A stretch of DNA of 64,000 bases, from assembly GCA_036788295.1 (NCBI GenBank), contig DAIQNR010000016.1, forward strand, positions 1 to 64,000. Reading direction: 5' to 3'. The notes beneath the pieces were generated by a model. It was given only the letters and a program-made list of their open reading frames with translations, made no database searches and was not told the DNA's origin. Both the position numbers and the translations under genes were made by a program. Numbering within the stretch: the first letter of the stretch is position 1; every line of letters begins with the position of its first letter. This stretch comes from JAHQVK01 sp036788295 (GTDB taxonomy: Bacteria; Myxococcota; Kuafuiibacteriia; Kuafuiibacteriales; Kuafuiibacteriaceae). Shown in pieces: positions 8,702 to 16,622 of the stretch.

Positions 8702-9718
8702 TCAGGGCTCCTCCACCAGCACGTCGAGCAACGCGCCTCTATCGAACACGTTCCATCCTGCTGCACCCGGACGGAGGCTCTCGAGAACCAACCGCCGATC
8801 GAGGGCAGGACCGAGCTGGGCGAGCAGCACGGAGGCTCGCCCCTCGACCACCGAAGCGAACCGCTCGAGCCGCTCGGTGGCGTCCCGCACGGTGCCGAGC
8901 GGGCCCTCGAGAAAGAGCGCATAGAGCTCGTAGTCGCGGCTCTGGACCGTGTCCGCGAGCCAGCCCTCGAGCGAAGCGAGCCGCTCGCCTCGCTCGTGGC
9001 TCAAGCTCAGGGCCTGCACGGTCGTGCTGCCGACCTCCGGCTCGGCGGATCGGGGCACACGGTCCAAGGTGAGCGCCAGGCCCACCCCGAGGTCCACCTC
9101 CACCCCCCGCGACCCAGAGAGGTTGGCGCCGCGCTCGGCGAGGCAGGACCCGTCGGCGCCGAGCAGCCTGACCCGAACGTCCGAGCCGTCGGTGGCGAGA
9201 TACGTGAGCTCGACCTGGTACCGGCCAAGAGGCAAGAGCGGCCCGTCCGGCTCGACCTCGGCCCCCGCCAGCACCCGGCCACCCGGGCCCACCGAGGCGA
9301 AGCGGCCGTCCACCGTCTCGAACAGCGCGAGCGAGCCTGGTCCCCGGGCTCGAAGGTTCGGCAGGTGCAGGTCGAGCGGGCCCTCTCGGTCGCCGGGGAG
9401 CGAGAAGCGGATCTTGGTCCCATCGATCGGGGGGAAGGACCGGCCGAGCGGGGCCGAGGCCAGCCGATCCACCTTTTCGGCCAGCAGGTGGATCTTGGCC
9501 CACTCGGTCTCCCGGTCTTCGATGGGGACCGTCCCCTCGCCCACCGCTTCGGCGATGCGCTGCATCTCGAGCAGGTTCTCGCCGATCCGCCCCACCGCCG
9601 AGCCGGCGGCGTCGGCGACCGCGGCCGCTTCCTCGACCGTCTCCACGGCCTGCAGGAAGCGGGCCGTCTCGGCCGGGCCGCCGAAGGGGCGAGGGGGGAC
9701 GGGATGGGCCTGCAGCAC
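8702..9718 (-). CDS. Protein with flagellin D1-like N-terminal segment
   Basis: A 338-residue protein. Residues about 25-92 read like the D1 core of flagellin: a helix ending in AVGRIGENLLEMQRIAEAV, then GEGTVPIEDRE (compare NGTLSDEDR), then a helix ending DRLASAPL where flagellins have DRIA(S/N)TTxFNG. The usual flagellin D0 N-terminus and C-terminal D0/D1 are missing. Residues 95-240 look beta-rich, and 240-338 are helical and unrecognised. It could be a divergent filament or accessory component, or a protein that borrowed this module. It is upstream of and coupled to the FliS-like gene. A GCCGATCC element on the same strand (9770-9763) resembles a sigma-28 -10 box about 45 bp before the start. 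Confidence 0.45.
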   Translation of the reverse strand: MLQAHPVPPRPFGGPAETARFLQAVETVEEAAAVADAAGSAVGRIGENLLEMQRIAEAVGEGTVPIEDRETEWAKIHLLAEKVDRLASAPLGRSFPPIDGTKIRFSLPGDREGPLDLHLPNLRARGPGSLALFETVDGRFASVGPGGRVLAGAEVEPDGPLLPLGRYQVELTYLATDGSDVRVRLLGADGSCLAERGANLSGSRGVEVDLGVGLALTLDRVPRSAEPEVGSTTVQALSLSHERGERLASLEGWLADTVQSRDYELYALFLEGPLGTVRDATERLERFASVVEGRASVLLAQLGPALDRRLVLESLRPGAAGWNVFDRGALLDVLVEEP

Positions 9719-9997
9719 GAGTTCGAAGAAGGCACGAACCGGACCAGATCGGAGCCGACTCGGGATCGGCCGACGGCTGGCTCGAATCAGATCGCGTCCG
9801 AGCGGCGGTTTGCGCGCAGGGGGTTCGGGCGCGCCGGCGTTTGCGCGTCCGTTCTGGCTCGATCTCCCGAGTCCGGCTCCCTCGCTCGGCCTCGAATTTC
9901 TGAGGGGCGGACTCGGAACATCGGACAGGTCGGTCCCGGACGGGCCCCGATCGCGTTCGGTGCCTCAACGGCCCGCGGCGTGCTAAGGGATGCACGA
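9719..9997. other. Divergent intergenic region (279 bp)
   Basis: This region separates the minus-strand flagellin-like gene from the plus-strand DUF2330 gene. It contains the GCCGATCC element noted for the former and a ribosome-binding site (AAGGGA) just before 9998. No terminator or repeat was recognised. Confidence 0.5.
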
Positions 9998-11575
9998 ATG
10001 AGACGATTCGCCGCGCTGCTCCTCCTTCCCGCCTTCGTTCCTCGCCCAGCCGAGGCCTGCGGCGGGCTGTTCTGCGAGCCGAACGCGCCCGTGGTGCAGA
10101 CCGGGGAGCAGATCCTGTTTTCGGTGGATCGGGCCGCCGGGACGGTCGATGCGATCATCAACATCCAATACGCGGGCCCGGCGGAGGACTTCGCGTGGGT
10201 GCTCCCCCTGCAGTCGGCGCCGATCGGCATCGAGGTCGGGCCGCAGAGCGCCTTTCAGGTCATCGACCAAATCACCGCCCCCCGCTTCGACCTCCGCTTC
10301 GAGACCGACGGCGTCTGCCGCGGCGGAGGCTTCCGAGATTCGGATGATGCCGCGTTCGCCGGCGCCCCCGAGTCCGACCGCTCCGGCGTGGTCGTGCTCG
10401 CTCGAAAAGAAGTGGGGCCCTACGACAGCGTGGTCATCCAAGGCGAAGACCCGGAAGCGATGCGCCGGTGGCTCGTGGACAACGGCTACGGCGTGACCGA
10501 CGAGATGATGCGCATGGTCGTCCCCTACGTGCAGAAGGGCGACGCGCTGTTGTCCCTCAAGCTCAGGAAGGACAACGAGGTCGGAGACATCCAGCCCCTT
10601 CACGTCACGATGAGAGGGGACGAGGTCTGCGTGCCCATCCGGCTCACCGCGATCGCCGCGGTCGACGACATGGACATCACCGTCACCGTTCTTTCCGACG
10701 AGGGAAGGGCGGTCCCGGAGAACTTCTTCGAGGTCGAGCTCAACCTGGCCCGCATCGATTGGCTCCGCCGGGGCGCGAACTACCGAGAGATCGTGGCCGA
10801 GGCCGCCGACGAGGGCCAGGGCCACGCGTTCACCACCGAATTCGCGGGGAGCGCCCGTGCGTTCGACGAGCGCATCTTCCCCGCCCGCGGCTACGACCGG
10901 GCCGGGATCGAGCGGGCGGCGAGCTTCTCGCGGCTGCTCGACGCGCTCTCCGGCCAGGGGCTCATCCAGAAGCCAGGGCTCGGGCCCATCCTTCGTCGCG
11001 CCGCCCAGGGCGAGCTCGCCGCGCGCCTCGACGCCGACGCCGAGCAGTTCGACCGGTGCGTCGCCTGCTTCTTCGGGACCGACGGACAGGTGGACAGCCG
11101 GTCGTTCGCGGCGGAGCTGTGGGACCGCATCGTCGAGCCGGAGCAGCGCACCCAGGCCCTCTTCGACGGCAAGAGCTACGCAACCCGGCTTTACACCCTG
11201 ATGTCCCCCGATGAGATGACCATCGACCCCGAGTTCGCGTTTCGCGCCGACCTTCCCGACGTCAGCAACCAGCATGTCGCCACCCTGGTGTCCGAGTGCG
11301 GCTTCGGCGGGGGCGTGGTGCGCGAGTACATCCGAATCCAGGAGACCGGACAGCGGGTCCCGGTGGATCTCGACCCGGTGACGCGGGCGAGCATGCCGGC
11401 GGCGGCCCGGGTGCGGCAGCTCGCGCAGGATCTCGAAGTGCAGGACAACCGGCCTCTCATCGAGCGGACCCTGTCCGGAGTCACCGCGGGCGGCTGCGCT
11501 GGTCTTCCCGGGCGTGGTGAAGCCGGCCTGCTCCTCTTCCTGCTCTGCGCTGGCTTCGCGTTTCGCCGCCGGTGA
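9998..11575 (+). CDS. DUF2330 protein with MYXO-CTERM-like sorting tail
   Basis: A 525-residue exported protein. After a short signal peptide it shows the DUF2330 opening ACGGLFC...PVVQTGEQILF, then the FAWVLPLQ motif near residue 65, both characteristic of this secreted family of unknown function. The C-terminus ends GGCAGLPGRGEAG, a hydrophobic segment and RRR. This Gly-Cys motif, transmembrane helix and Arg tail match the MYXO-CTERM sorting signal used in myxobacteria for surface anchoring after cleavage near the Cys. The ATG at 9998 has AAGGGA upstream. The next gene overlaps its stop by 4 bp. Confidence 0.85.
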   Translation: MRRFAALLLLPAFVPRPAEACGGLFCEPNAPVVQTGEQILFSVDRAAGTVDAIINIQYAGPAEDFAWVLPLQSAPIGIEVGPQSAFQVIDQITAPRFDLRFETDGVCRGGGFRDSDDAAFAGAPESDRSGVVVLARKEVGPYDSVVIQGEDPEAMRRWLVDNGYGVTDEMMRMVVPYVQKGDALLSLKLRKDNEVGDIQPLHVTMRGDEVCVPIRLTAIAAVDDMDITVTVLSDEGRAVPENFFEVELNLARIDWLRRGANYREIVAEAADEGQGHAFTTEFAGSARAFDERIFPARGYDRAGIERAASFSRLLDALSGQGLIQKPGLGPILRRAAQGELAARLDADAEQFDRCVACFFGTDGQVDSRSFAAELWDRIVEPEQRTQALFDGKSYATRLYTLMSPDEMTIDPEFAFRADLPDVSNQHVATLVSECGFGGGVVREYIRIQETGQRVPVDLDPVTRASMPAAARVRQLAQDLEVQDNRPLIERTLSGVTAGGCAGLPGRGEAGLLLFLLCAGFAFRRR

Positions 11576-12201
11576 GGGCTCTCATCCTCCTGCTCGCCTT
11601 GCCGGCGAGCGGCTGCCTCGCGGCCAACGCCTTTCACCACGGGCGAACCCTGCCCCCGGGCGCCTTCGAGGTGCTCGGCGGGCCGAGCGGCTACGCCGTC
11701 GAGGACAGGGACGGGTCGGGGACGGGCTTTGGTGGGTCGGCCGGGGTCCGGGTCGGCGTGGTGGAGGGGTTCGACATGGGCGCCCAGGTGTCGGTCGCCC
11801 AGGTCCGGGTCGACGCCAAGGTCCGGCTCGTGGACCATGAGCACCTGGCCGTCGCCGTGGCCCCCGCGCTCTTCGTGGGCTCTCTGTCGGTCGATGGAGC
11901 CTCGTCGGGGACGTCGCTCGTCGGGGCCGACCTGTCCGCCATCGCGAGCTGGACCCCGATCCCGGCGCTCGCCATCACGGTCTTCGCTGGACCGGGGGTT
12001 GGCGTGCTGCTGGAGAGGGATTCCACCTCCGGCTGGCTCGCTCGCCAAGGGGCCGGGATCCGGTGGTGGCTCTCGCCCGCCTTCGCGCTGCACCCGGAGG
12101 TCGTCACCGTGGTCGATGCGGGCCGGGACTTCGCGTTCCTCGAGGCGGTTTATGGGCTCGGCTTCGTGTACGCGCCCGGCCGCGCCCGTCGGGTTCGCTG
12201 A
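11572..12201 (+). CDS. Predicted outer-membrane lipoprotein, barrel-like
   Basis: A 209-residue protein starting at a GTG that overlaps the stop of the DUF2330 gene (GTGA). Its signal peptide ends in a lipobox (PASGC, Cys15). The mature region alternates Gly-rich short strands (FGGSAGVRVGVV, ALFVGSLSV, AVYGLGFVYAP), suggesting a small barrel or beta-sandwich. No family is named. The overlapping start implies translational coupling, so the two proteins may work together at the outer membrane; that is inference. Confidence 0.6.
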   Translation: MRALILLLALPASGCLAANAFHHGRTLPPGAFEVLGGPSGYAVEDRDGSGTGFGGSAGVRVGVVEGFDMGAQVSVAQVRVDAKVRLVDHEHLAVAVAPALFVGSLSVDGASSGTSLVGADLSAIASWTPIPALAITVFAGPGVGVLLERDSTSGWLARQGAGIRWWLSPAFALHPEVVTVVDAGRDFAFLEAVYGLGFVYAPGRARRVR

Positions 12202-12265
12202 GCGGGTCCAAACCAGGCTGGCGATTTTCGAAACTTTCCGCTTCAAGCCGCTATCTGTTCGTGTT

Positions 12266-12277
12266 AGCTGGCCAGCT
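12266..12277. promoter_or_regulatory. 12-bp perfect palindrome just before rtcB
   Basis: AGCTGGCCAGCT ends two bases before the rtcB ATG at 12280. It could be an operator or a short hairpin occluding the start. The surrounding 12202-12264 stretch is less GC-rich than its neighbours and may hold the promoter, but no clear -35/-10 pair or sigma-54 site was seen. Confidence 0.3.
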
Positions 12278-12279
12278 TG

Positions 12280-13485
12280 ATGGAAACCATCGAGACCGGT
12301 GTGGCCCCGATCAAGGCCTGGACCGAAGGCCTCGACATCGACCCGGGCGCGCGCCGCCAGCTTCAGCACGTCGCCGGGCTGCCGTTCATCTTTCGGCACG
12401 TGGCGGTGATGCCCGACGTGCACGTCGGCATCGGGGCCACGGTGGGCAGCGTCATCCCGACCGAGCGGGCGATCATCCCCGCCGCCGTCGGCGTGGACCT
12501 CGGCTGCGGGATGATGGCGGCTCGGACCAGCCTCGCCGCGAAGGATCTGCCGGAGAGCCTCCGGGAGACGAGGCTCGCCATCGAGGCCGCGGTTCCCCAC
12601 GGCCGGACCAGCCACGGGGGCCGCGGCGACAAGGGAGCGTTCGGTCAGACCCCGCGGCGGGTCGAGCGGGCGTACAAGGCGCTGCTCCCCCGCTTTTCGC
12701 GCATCGTCGACAAGCACCGGCGGGTGGAGGGGAACCGAGACGCGCTTCAGCTCGGGACCCTGGGTTCGGGCAACCACTTCATCGAGGTCTGCCTCGACGA
12801 GGCCGATCGGGTGTGGGTGATGCTTCACTCCGGGTCCCGCGGGGTGGGCAACCGGATCGGCCGGTATTTCATCGAGCTGGCCAGGCAGGACATGCGGCGG
12901 CACCGAGTGAACCTCCCCGACCGGGACCTCGCCTACCTCGAAGAGGGAACCGAGCACTTCGCCGATTACATCGAGGCGGTGGGATGGGCCCAGGACTACG
13001 CCCGGGTGAACCGGGAGCTGATGATGGAGGCGACGCTCGAGGCCCTGCAAAGGACGCTGCCGCCGTTTTCTCTCGAAGCGAAGGCGGTCAACTGCCACCA
13101 CAACTACGTCGAGCGGGAGCGGCACTTCGGCCGAGAGATTTGGGTCACGCGAAAGGGCGCGGTCCGGGCCGGCGACGGCGAGCTCGGCATCATCCCCGGG
13201 AGCATGGGCGCGAAGTCCTACATCGTGCGGGGAAAAGGCAACCCAGAGAGCTTCTCTTCGTGCAGCCACGGGGCCGGGCGGGTGCTCTCCCGGACGGAGG
13301 CCAAGAAGCGGTTCACCGTCGAGCAGCACGCGGAGGCGACGCGGGGCGTCGAGTGCAGAAAGGACGAGGGGGTGCTCGACGAGACGCCCATGGCCTACAA
13401 GGACATCGACGCGGTCATGGCGGCCCAGGCCGATTTGGTGGAGATCGTCCATACCCTTCGCCAGGTCGTGTGCGTGAAGGGTTGA
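12280..13485 (+). CDS. rtcB: RNA-splicing ligase RtcB
   Basis: A 401-residue protein of the GTP- and Mn-dependent RNA ligase family that joins 2',3'-cyclic phosphate or 3'-phosphate ends to 5'-OH ends. The metal and active-site motifs are all present: GVDLGCGM (Asp and Cys ligands), GSGNHF, LHSGSRG, CHHNYV and CSHGAGR, which carries the His that is guanylylated. Length and order are normal. The ATG at 12280 is chosen over TTG 12277. It is followed 4 bp later by rtcA. No rtcR-type sigma-54 regulator is adjacent, unlike in enterobacteria. Confidence 0.95.
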   Translation: METIETGVAPIKAWTEGLDIDPGARRQLQHVAGLPFIFRHVAVMPDVHVGIGATVGSVIPTERAIIPAAVGVDLGCGMMAARTSLAAKDLPESLRETRLAIEAAVPHGRTSHGGRGDKGAFGQTPRRVERAYKALLPRFSRIVDKHRRVEGNRDALQLGTLGSGNHFIEVCLDEADRVWVMLHSGSRGVGNRIGRYFIELARQDMRRHRVNLPDRDLAYLEEGTEHFADYIEAVGWAQDYARVNRELMMEATLEALQRTLPPFSLEAKAVNCHHNYVERERHFGREIWVTRKGAVRAGDGELGIIPGSMGAKSYIVRGKGNPESFSSCSHGAGRVLSRTEAKKRFTVEQHAEATRGVECRKDEGVLDETPMAYKDIDAVMAAQADLVEIVHTLRQVVCVKG

Positions 13486-13489
13486 GCGA

Positions 13490-14712
13490 ATGTACGAGCC
13501 CATCGAGGTGGACGGCAGCCGAGGCGAGGGCGGAGGACAGATCGTGCGCACCAGCGCCGCGCTCTGTGCCCTCACCGGGCGCCCGCTCCGGCTCATCCGA
13601 ATTCGCGCCGGGCGGACCCAGCCCGGCCTCATGGCCCAGCATCTCACCGCGCTGAAGGCGGTCGCCACCTTGTGCGGGGCCGAGGCCGAAGGTCTCGAGC
13701 TCGGGTCCTCCCGGGTGCAACTCGTCCCGGGCGCGCTTCGGGCCGGCCGCTTCTCCTTTCGGGTCTCGACCGCGGGCAGCGCCGGTTTGGTGCTGCAAGC
13801 CATCTTGCCGCTTCTCCTCGAGGCGCCGGGCGACTGCGAGGTGGAGATCGAGGGAGGCACCCACGTTCGCCACGCGCCTCCGTTCGATCACACCGAAGTC
13901 GCGCTCGGCTCCGCGCTCCGGGCGATGGGCGCGAAGGTGGAATTCGAGCTCGATCGGGCCGGGTTCTATCCGAAGGGAGGAGGCCGGATGCGAATTCGGA
14001 CCTCGCCCTGGCGCTCGGTCTCGCCGCGGCCGGTCTCGGTCTCGCCGCGGCCGGTCTCGGTCTCGCCGCGGCCNNNNNNNNNNNNNNNNNNNNNNNNNNN
14101 NNNNNNNNNNNNNNNNNNNNNNNNNNNNNNNNNNNNNNNNNNNNNNNNNNNNNNNNNNNNNNNNNNNNNNNNNTCTCGCCGCGGCCGGTCTCGGTCTCGC
14201 CGCGGCCGGTCTCGGTCTCGCCGCGGCCGGTCTCGCTCTCGCCGCGGCGGCTCGTGCGGGTCGGGCCGCTCGGCGCCGAGCGGTCCGTTCGGGTCTACGG
14301 GTCGGGGCTCGCCGATCACGTGTTCGACCGGGCGCGGCGCCAGATCGCAGGGCGGCGGTTCGCGGAGGAGGCGGCCGCCCCCGGGGTCGGGGTCGGGTTC
14401 GCGGTCGCGTTCAGGGTCGGCGATGAGGTCGTCACTGGGCTCGGGGAGCGAGGGGTGCCGGTCGAGCAGGTCGTGGACCTCGCCGGGCGGGAGGCCGACC
14501 GGCTCGTTCGAAGCGGCGCCTCGGTCGGGCCCCATCTTGCCGACCAGCTGCTCGTGCTGCTCGCCCGAGGGGCCGGCGGAGTGTTCGTGACCCCGGAGCT
14601 GACAAGCCACTTCGAGACCCAGGTCGGGACCCTCCACCAGTTCTTTGGCCCGCTGGTCAGCACCGAGCCGGTGCAGAACGGATTTCGGGTCGAAGTCCAA
14701 CCGGCGGCGTGA
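13490..14712 (+). CDS. rtcA: RNA 3'-terminal phosphate cyclase RtcA, split by an assembly gap in a repeat
   Basis: The N-terminal half is typical RtcA: DGSRGEGGGQIVRT, the Q-rich LMAQHLTALKA helix, GGTHVRHAPPFDH and GFYPKGGGRM. The C-terminal half is also typical: the GLADHVFDRARRQ region, GPHLADQLL, and TSHFETQVGTLHQF. Between them lie heptapeptide repeats (SPRPVSV) interrupted by 100 N. The repeat is read in the same phase on both sides of the gap, so the apparent frame change only reflects the arbitrary gap length. The gene is probably intact with an enlarged linker between the GGG strand and the next subdomain. It forms an operon with rtcB. Confidence 0.85.
14019..14250. repeat. 21-bp tandem repeat array inside rtcA
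   Basis: The unit TCTCGCCGCGGCCGGTCTCG plus one G repeats exactly with a 21-bp period: two full copies (14019-14060) and part of a third before the N run, then at least three after it (14174-14236) and a degenerate end. It encodes SPRPVSV heptads. The true copy number is unknown because the assembly collapsed here. Confidence 0.9.
14074..14173. other. Assembly gap (100 N)
   Basis: Exactly 100 unknown bases lie within the 21-bp repeat array of rtcA. This is the usual placeholder for a gap of unknown size. To keep repeat phase the true missing length should equal 8 plus a multiple of 21. Confidence 0.97.
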
Positions 14713-14725
14713 CCCTCGCCAGGGC

Positions 14726-15298
14726 TCAAATGTTCGGCGGATACTTCTGGAGCTTTCGCTGCAGGGATCGACGGTGGAGCTTCAGCCGGCGCGCTGCCTC
14801 CGAGATGTTCCCGTTGCAGTCGGAGAGCACCCGGTTGATGTGCTCCCACTCGGCCCGGGCAAGCGACGGAACGTGGTGCTCGGACACGGGGGCTTCGAGC
14901 GGAGGGGCGTCGCCCCGCCGAAACGCGGCGATGATGTCGTCGGCGTCGGCGGGCTTCGGGAGGTAGTAGGTGGCGCCGAGCCGGACCGCGTCCACGGCGG
15001 TGGCGATGCTGCCGTAGCCGGTGAGCACGACGATGCGGGTGTGCGGGTCCACCTCCTTCAGGCTCTTGACCAGCTCGAGGCCGGATTTCCCCGGCATGCG
15101 CAGGTCGACCACCGCCATCTCCGGCGAATCGGCCCGGGCCGAGGCCATGGCTTCTTCGTAGCTCGCTGCCGTCCGGACCTCGAAGCCCCGGTCTCGGAAC
15201 GCGCGAGCGAGGCGTTCGCGGAGGATCTCGTCGTCATCGACGATGAGCATCGAGGGGGGGTGCTCGGTCAGGTGCTGGCTCACGAGGGGATCTTTCAC
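14726..15298 (-). CDS. regA: Redox response regulator, RegA/PrrA/ActR type
   Basis: A 190-residue two-domain regulator. The receiver (about 15-130) has D21/D22, phosphoacceptor D65 in VVDLRMPG, T/S at LTGYGS and K at YLPKP. A short linker leads to a Fis-type helix-turn-helix (about 148-190) with ISEAARRLKLHRRSLQRKL, nearly the sequence that defines the RegA family. Such regulators control respiration, photosynthesis or carbon and nitrogen fixation in response to redox state. The start overlaps the regB stop (ATGA), so translation is coupled. Confidence 0.88.
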   Translation of the reverse strand: MKDPLVSQHLTEHPPSMLIVDDDEILRERLARAFRDRGFEVRTAASYEEAMASARADSPEMAVVDLRMPGKSGLELVKSLKEVDPHTRIVVLTGYGSIATAVDAVRLGATYYLPKPADADDIIAAFRRGDAPPLEAPVSEHHVPSLARAEWEHINRVLSDCNGNISEAARRLKLHRRSLQRKLQKYPPNI

Positions 15299-16614
15299 GA
15301 AAACCGCTCATCGACCAAGGGGTGGTCGATGCGCGGCTCCTGCGGCACGAGCAGCGGCTCCGGATCCGATTCGAGTGGCAGCAGCACGCGGGCGATTGTG
15401 CCCTCCCCCGGCTGCGAGGAGAGCTCGAGCCGACCTCCGGACCGCTCGAGCACCGCCCTCGCGAGAAACAGGCCGAGGCCCATGCCCGCCCCCGGCTGCT
15501 TCGTGGTGAAAAACGGATCCCCGGCTCGGGACAGGACATCCCGAGGCATCCCCGCGCCCCGGTCTTCGACCTCGATCCGCCACGCGAGCCCGTCGTCGGC
15601 GGTCCGGGCCCGCAGCTGCACCGGCCCCGAAGAGGCCTGAAGCGCGTTCTTCACCAGCGAGCGCAGGGCTTGGCTCACCGCCCGGGCGGGCAGAAATCCG
15701 CTGGACGCGGTTACGGCGTCGTCGATGTGCAGGTGGACCCGATCCGGCTCGGGCAGCCCCTCCACGGTCAGGGCGAGCAGCCGCTCGATGGTCACCGGCT
15801 GCGCCCGCTCGCCGGAGGCGTCACCGGCGTCGGCGGCCATCTGGCTCAGGATCGTCCGGCACCGCTGGACCTGCTCGCGGATGAGGCGCGCGTCCTCCAC
15901 CGCGTGCTCCGGCGCCTTCTCCTTCACCAGCAGGTGCTCGAGCTCCTTGGCCACCACCGCGATGGTCGACAGCGGCGTGGACAGCTCGTGGGCGGCGCCG
16001 GCGGAGAGCGTGGCGAGGGAGGCCAGCTTTTCGCTGCGCGCGCTCAGCTCTCGGGCTCGGCTCAGCTCCGCCTCCCGGCGGTTCAGCGCTCCGGTGACCC
16101 GCTGCACGAAGTACACGATGAACACCGAGGCGACGAGAAAGCTGGCCCATGTCCCGCCGAGATGGCCATGGACTCCGAGCGCCTCCGGCCCGGCCGGGGG
16201 GAGCGGGCGATGACCGAAGAACAAGGCGCCGAGGCAGCCGAGCGCGAGGCCGACGAGACCCCAGGTCTGAAGCGGCGGCAGCACCACCGCGGCGAGCGCG
16301 ATGTGAACGACGTATAGGGAGGAAAATGGGTTCTCGGAGCCCCCGGTGAAATAGAGCAGCCCGGTCAGCAGCAGCACGTCGAGCGCGATGAGCGCCGGCA
16401 CCGCCTCGGCTGGGATCTCCGCCCCCCGTCGCTCCCAAGCGACCCCCGCCAGGTTGACCGCCACCGAGAAGCCGACGAGCGCGGCCAGCGGGACCATGGG
16501 GAGCTCCACCCCGCCGATCTCATGGGCGAGCAGGATCACCAGCACCTGTCCGAGAACCGCCCCCCAGCGCAGTCGGAGGAGCCAAAAGAAGTTGATGGCG
16601 TGGCGAGCGCTCAT
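15295..16614 (-). CDS. regB: Redox sensor histidine kinase, RegB/PrrB type
   Basis: A 439-residue kinase. The first 175 residues hold about six membrane segments and the GGSENPF motif (91-97), which corresponds to the quinone-sensing loop of RegB. The H-box GAAHELSTPLS carries H209, and the redox-active Cys of RegB is retained as C252 in QRCRTIL. The HATPase domain shows NALQAS, DRGAGMP and GMGLGL. I chose ATG 16614 over TTG 16626, which overlaps the upstream stop. It lies in an operon with an upstream kynureninase-like gene and downstream regA. Confidence 0.88.
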   Translation of the reverse strand: MSARHAINFFWLLRLRWGAVLGQVLVILLAHEIGGVELPMVPLAALVGFSVAVNLAGVAWERRGAEIPAEAVPALIALDVLLLTGLLYFTGGSENPFSSLYVVHIALAAVVLPPLQTWGLVGLALGCLGALFFGHRPLPPAGPEALGVHGHLGGTWASFLVASVFIVYFVQRVTGALNRREAELSRARELSARSEKLASLATLSAGAAHELSTPLSTIAVVAKELEHLLVKEKAPEHAVEDARLIREQVQRCRTILSQMAADAGDASGERAQPVTIERLLALTVEGLPEPDRVHLHIDDAVTASSGFLPARAVSQALRSLVKNALQASSGPVQLRARTADDGLAWRIEVEDRGAGMPRDVLSRAGDPFFTTKQPGAGMGLGLFLARAVLERSGGRLELSSQPGEGTIARVLLPLESDPEPLLVPQEPRIDHPLVDERFS

Positions 16615-16622
16615 GGCTGGGA

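Noticed and set aside
8739..9995. Long minus-strand ORF overlapping the flagellin-like gene
   Set aside because: Its composition is Arg/Ala/Pro-rich noise. The 8702-9718 frame has balanced composition and helical patterning.
13672..14590. Apparent frameshift splitting rtcA into two frames
   Set aside because: The shift equals the arbitrary 100-N gap length modulo 3. The 21-bp repeat is read in the same phase on both sides, so the gene is best seen as intact.
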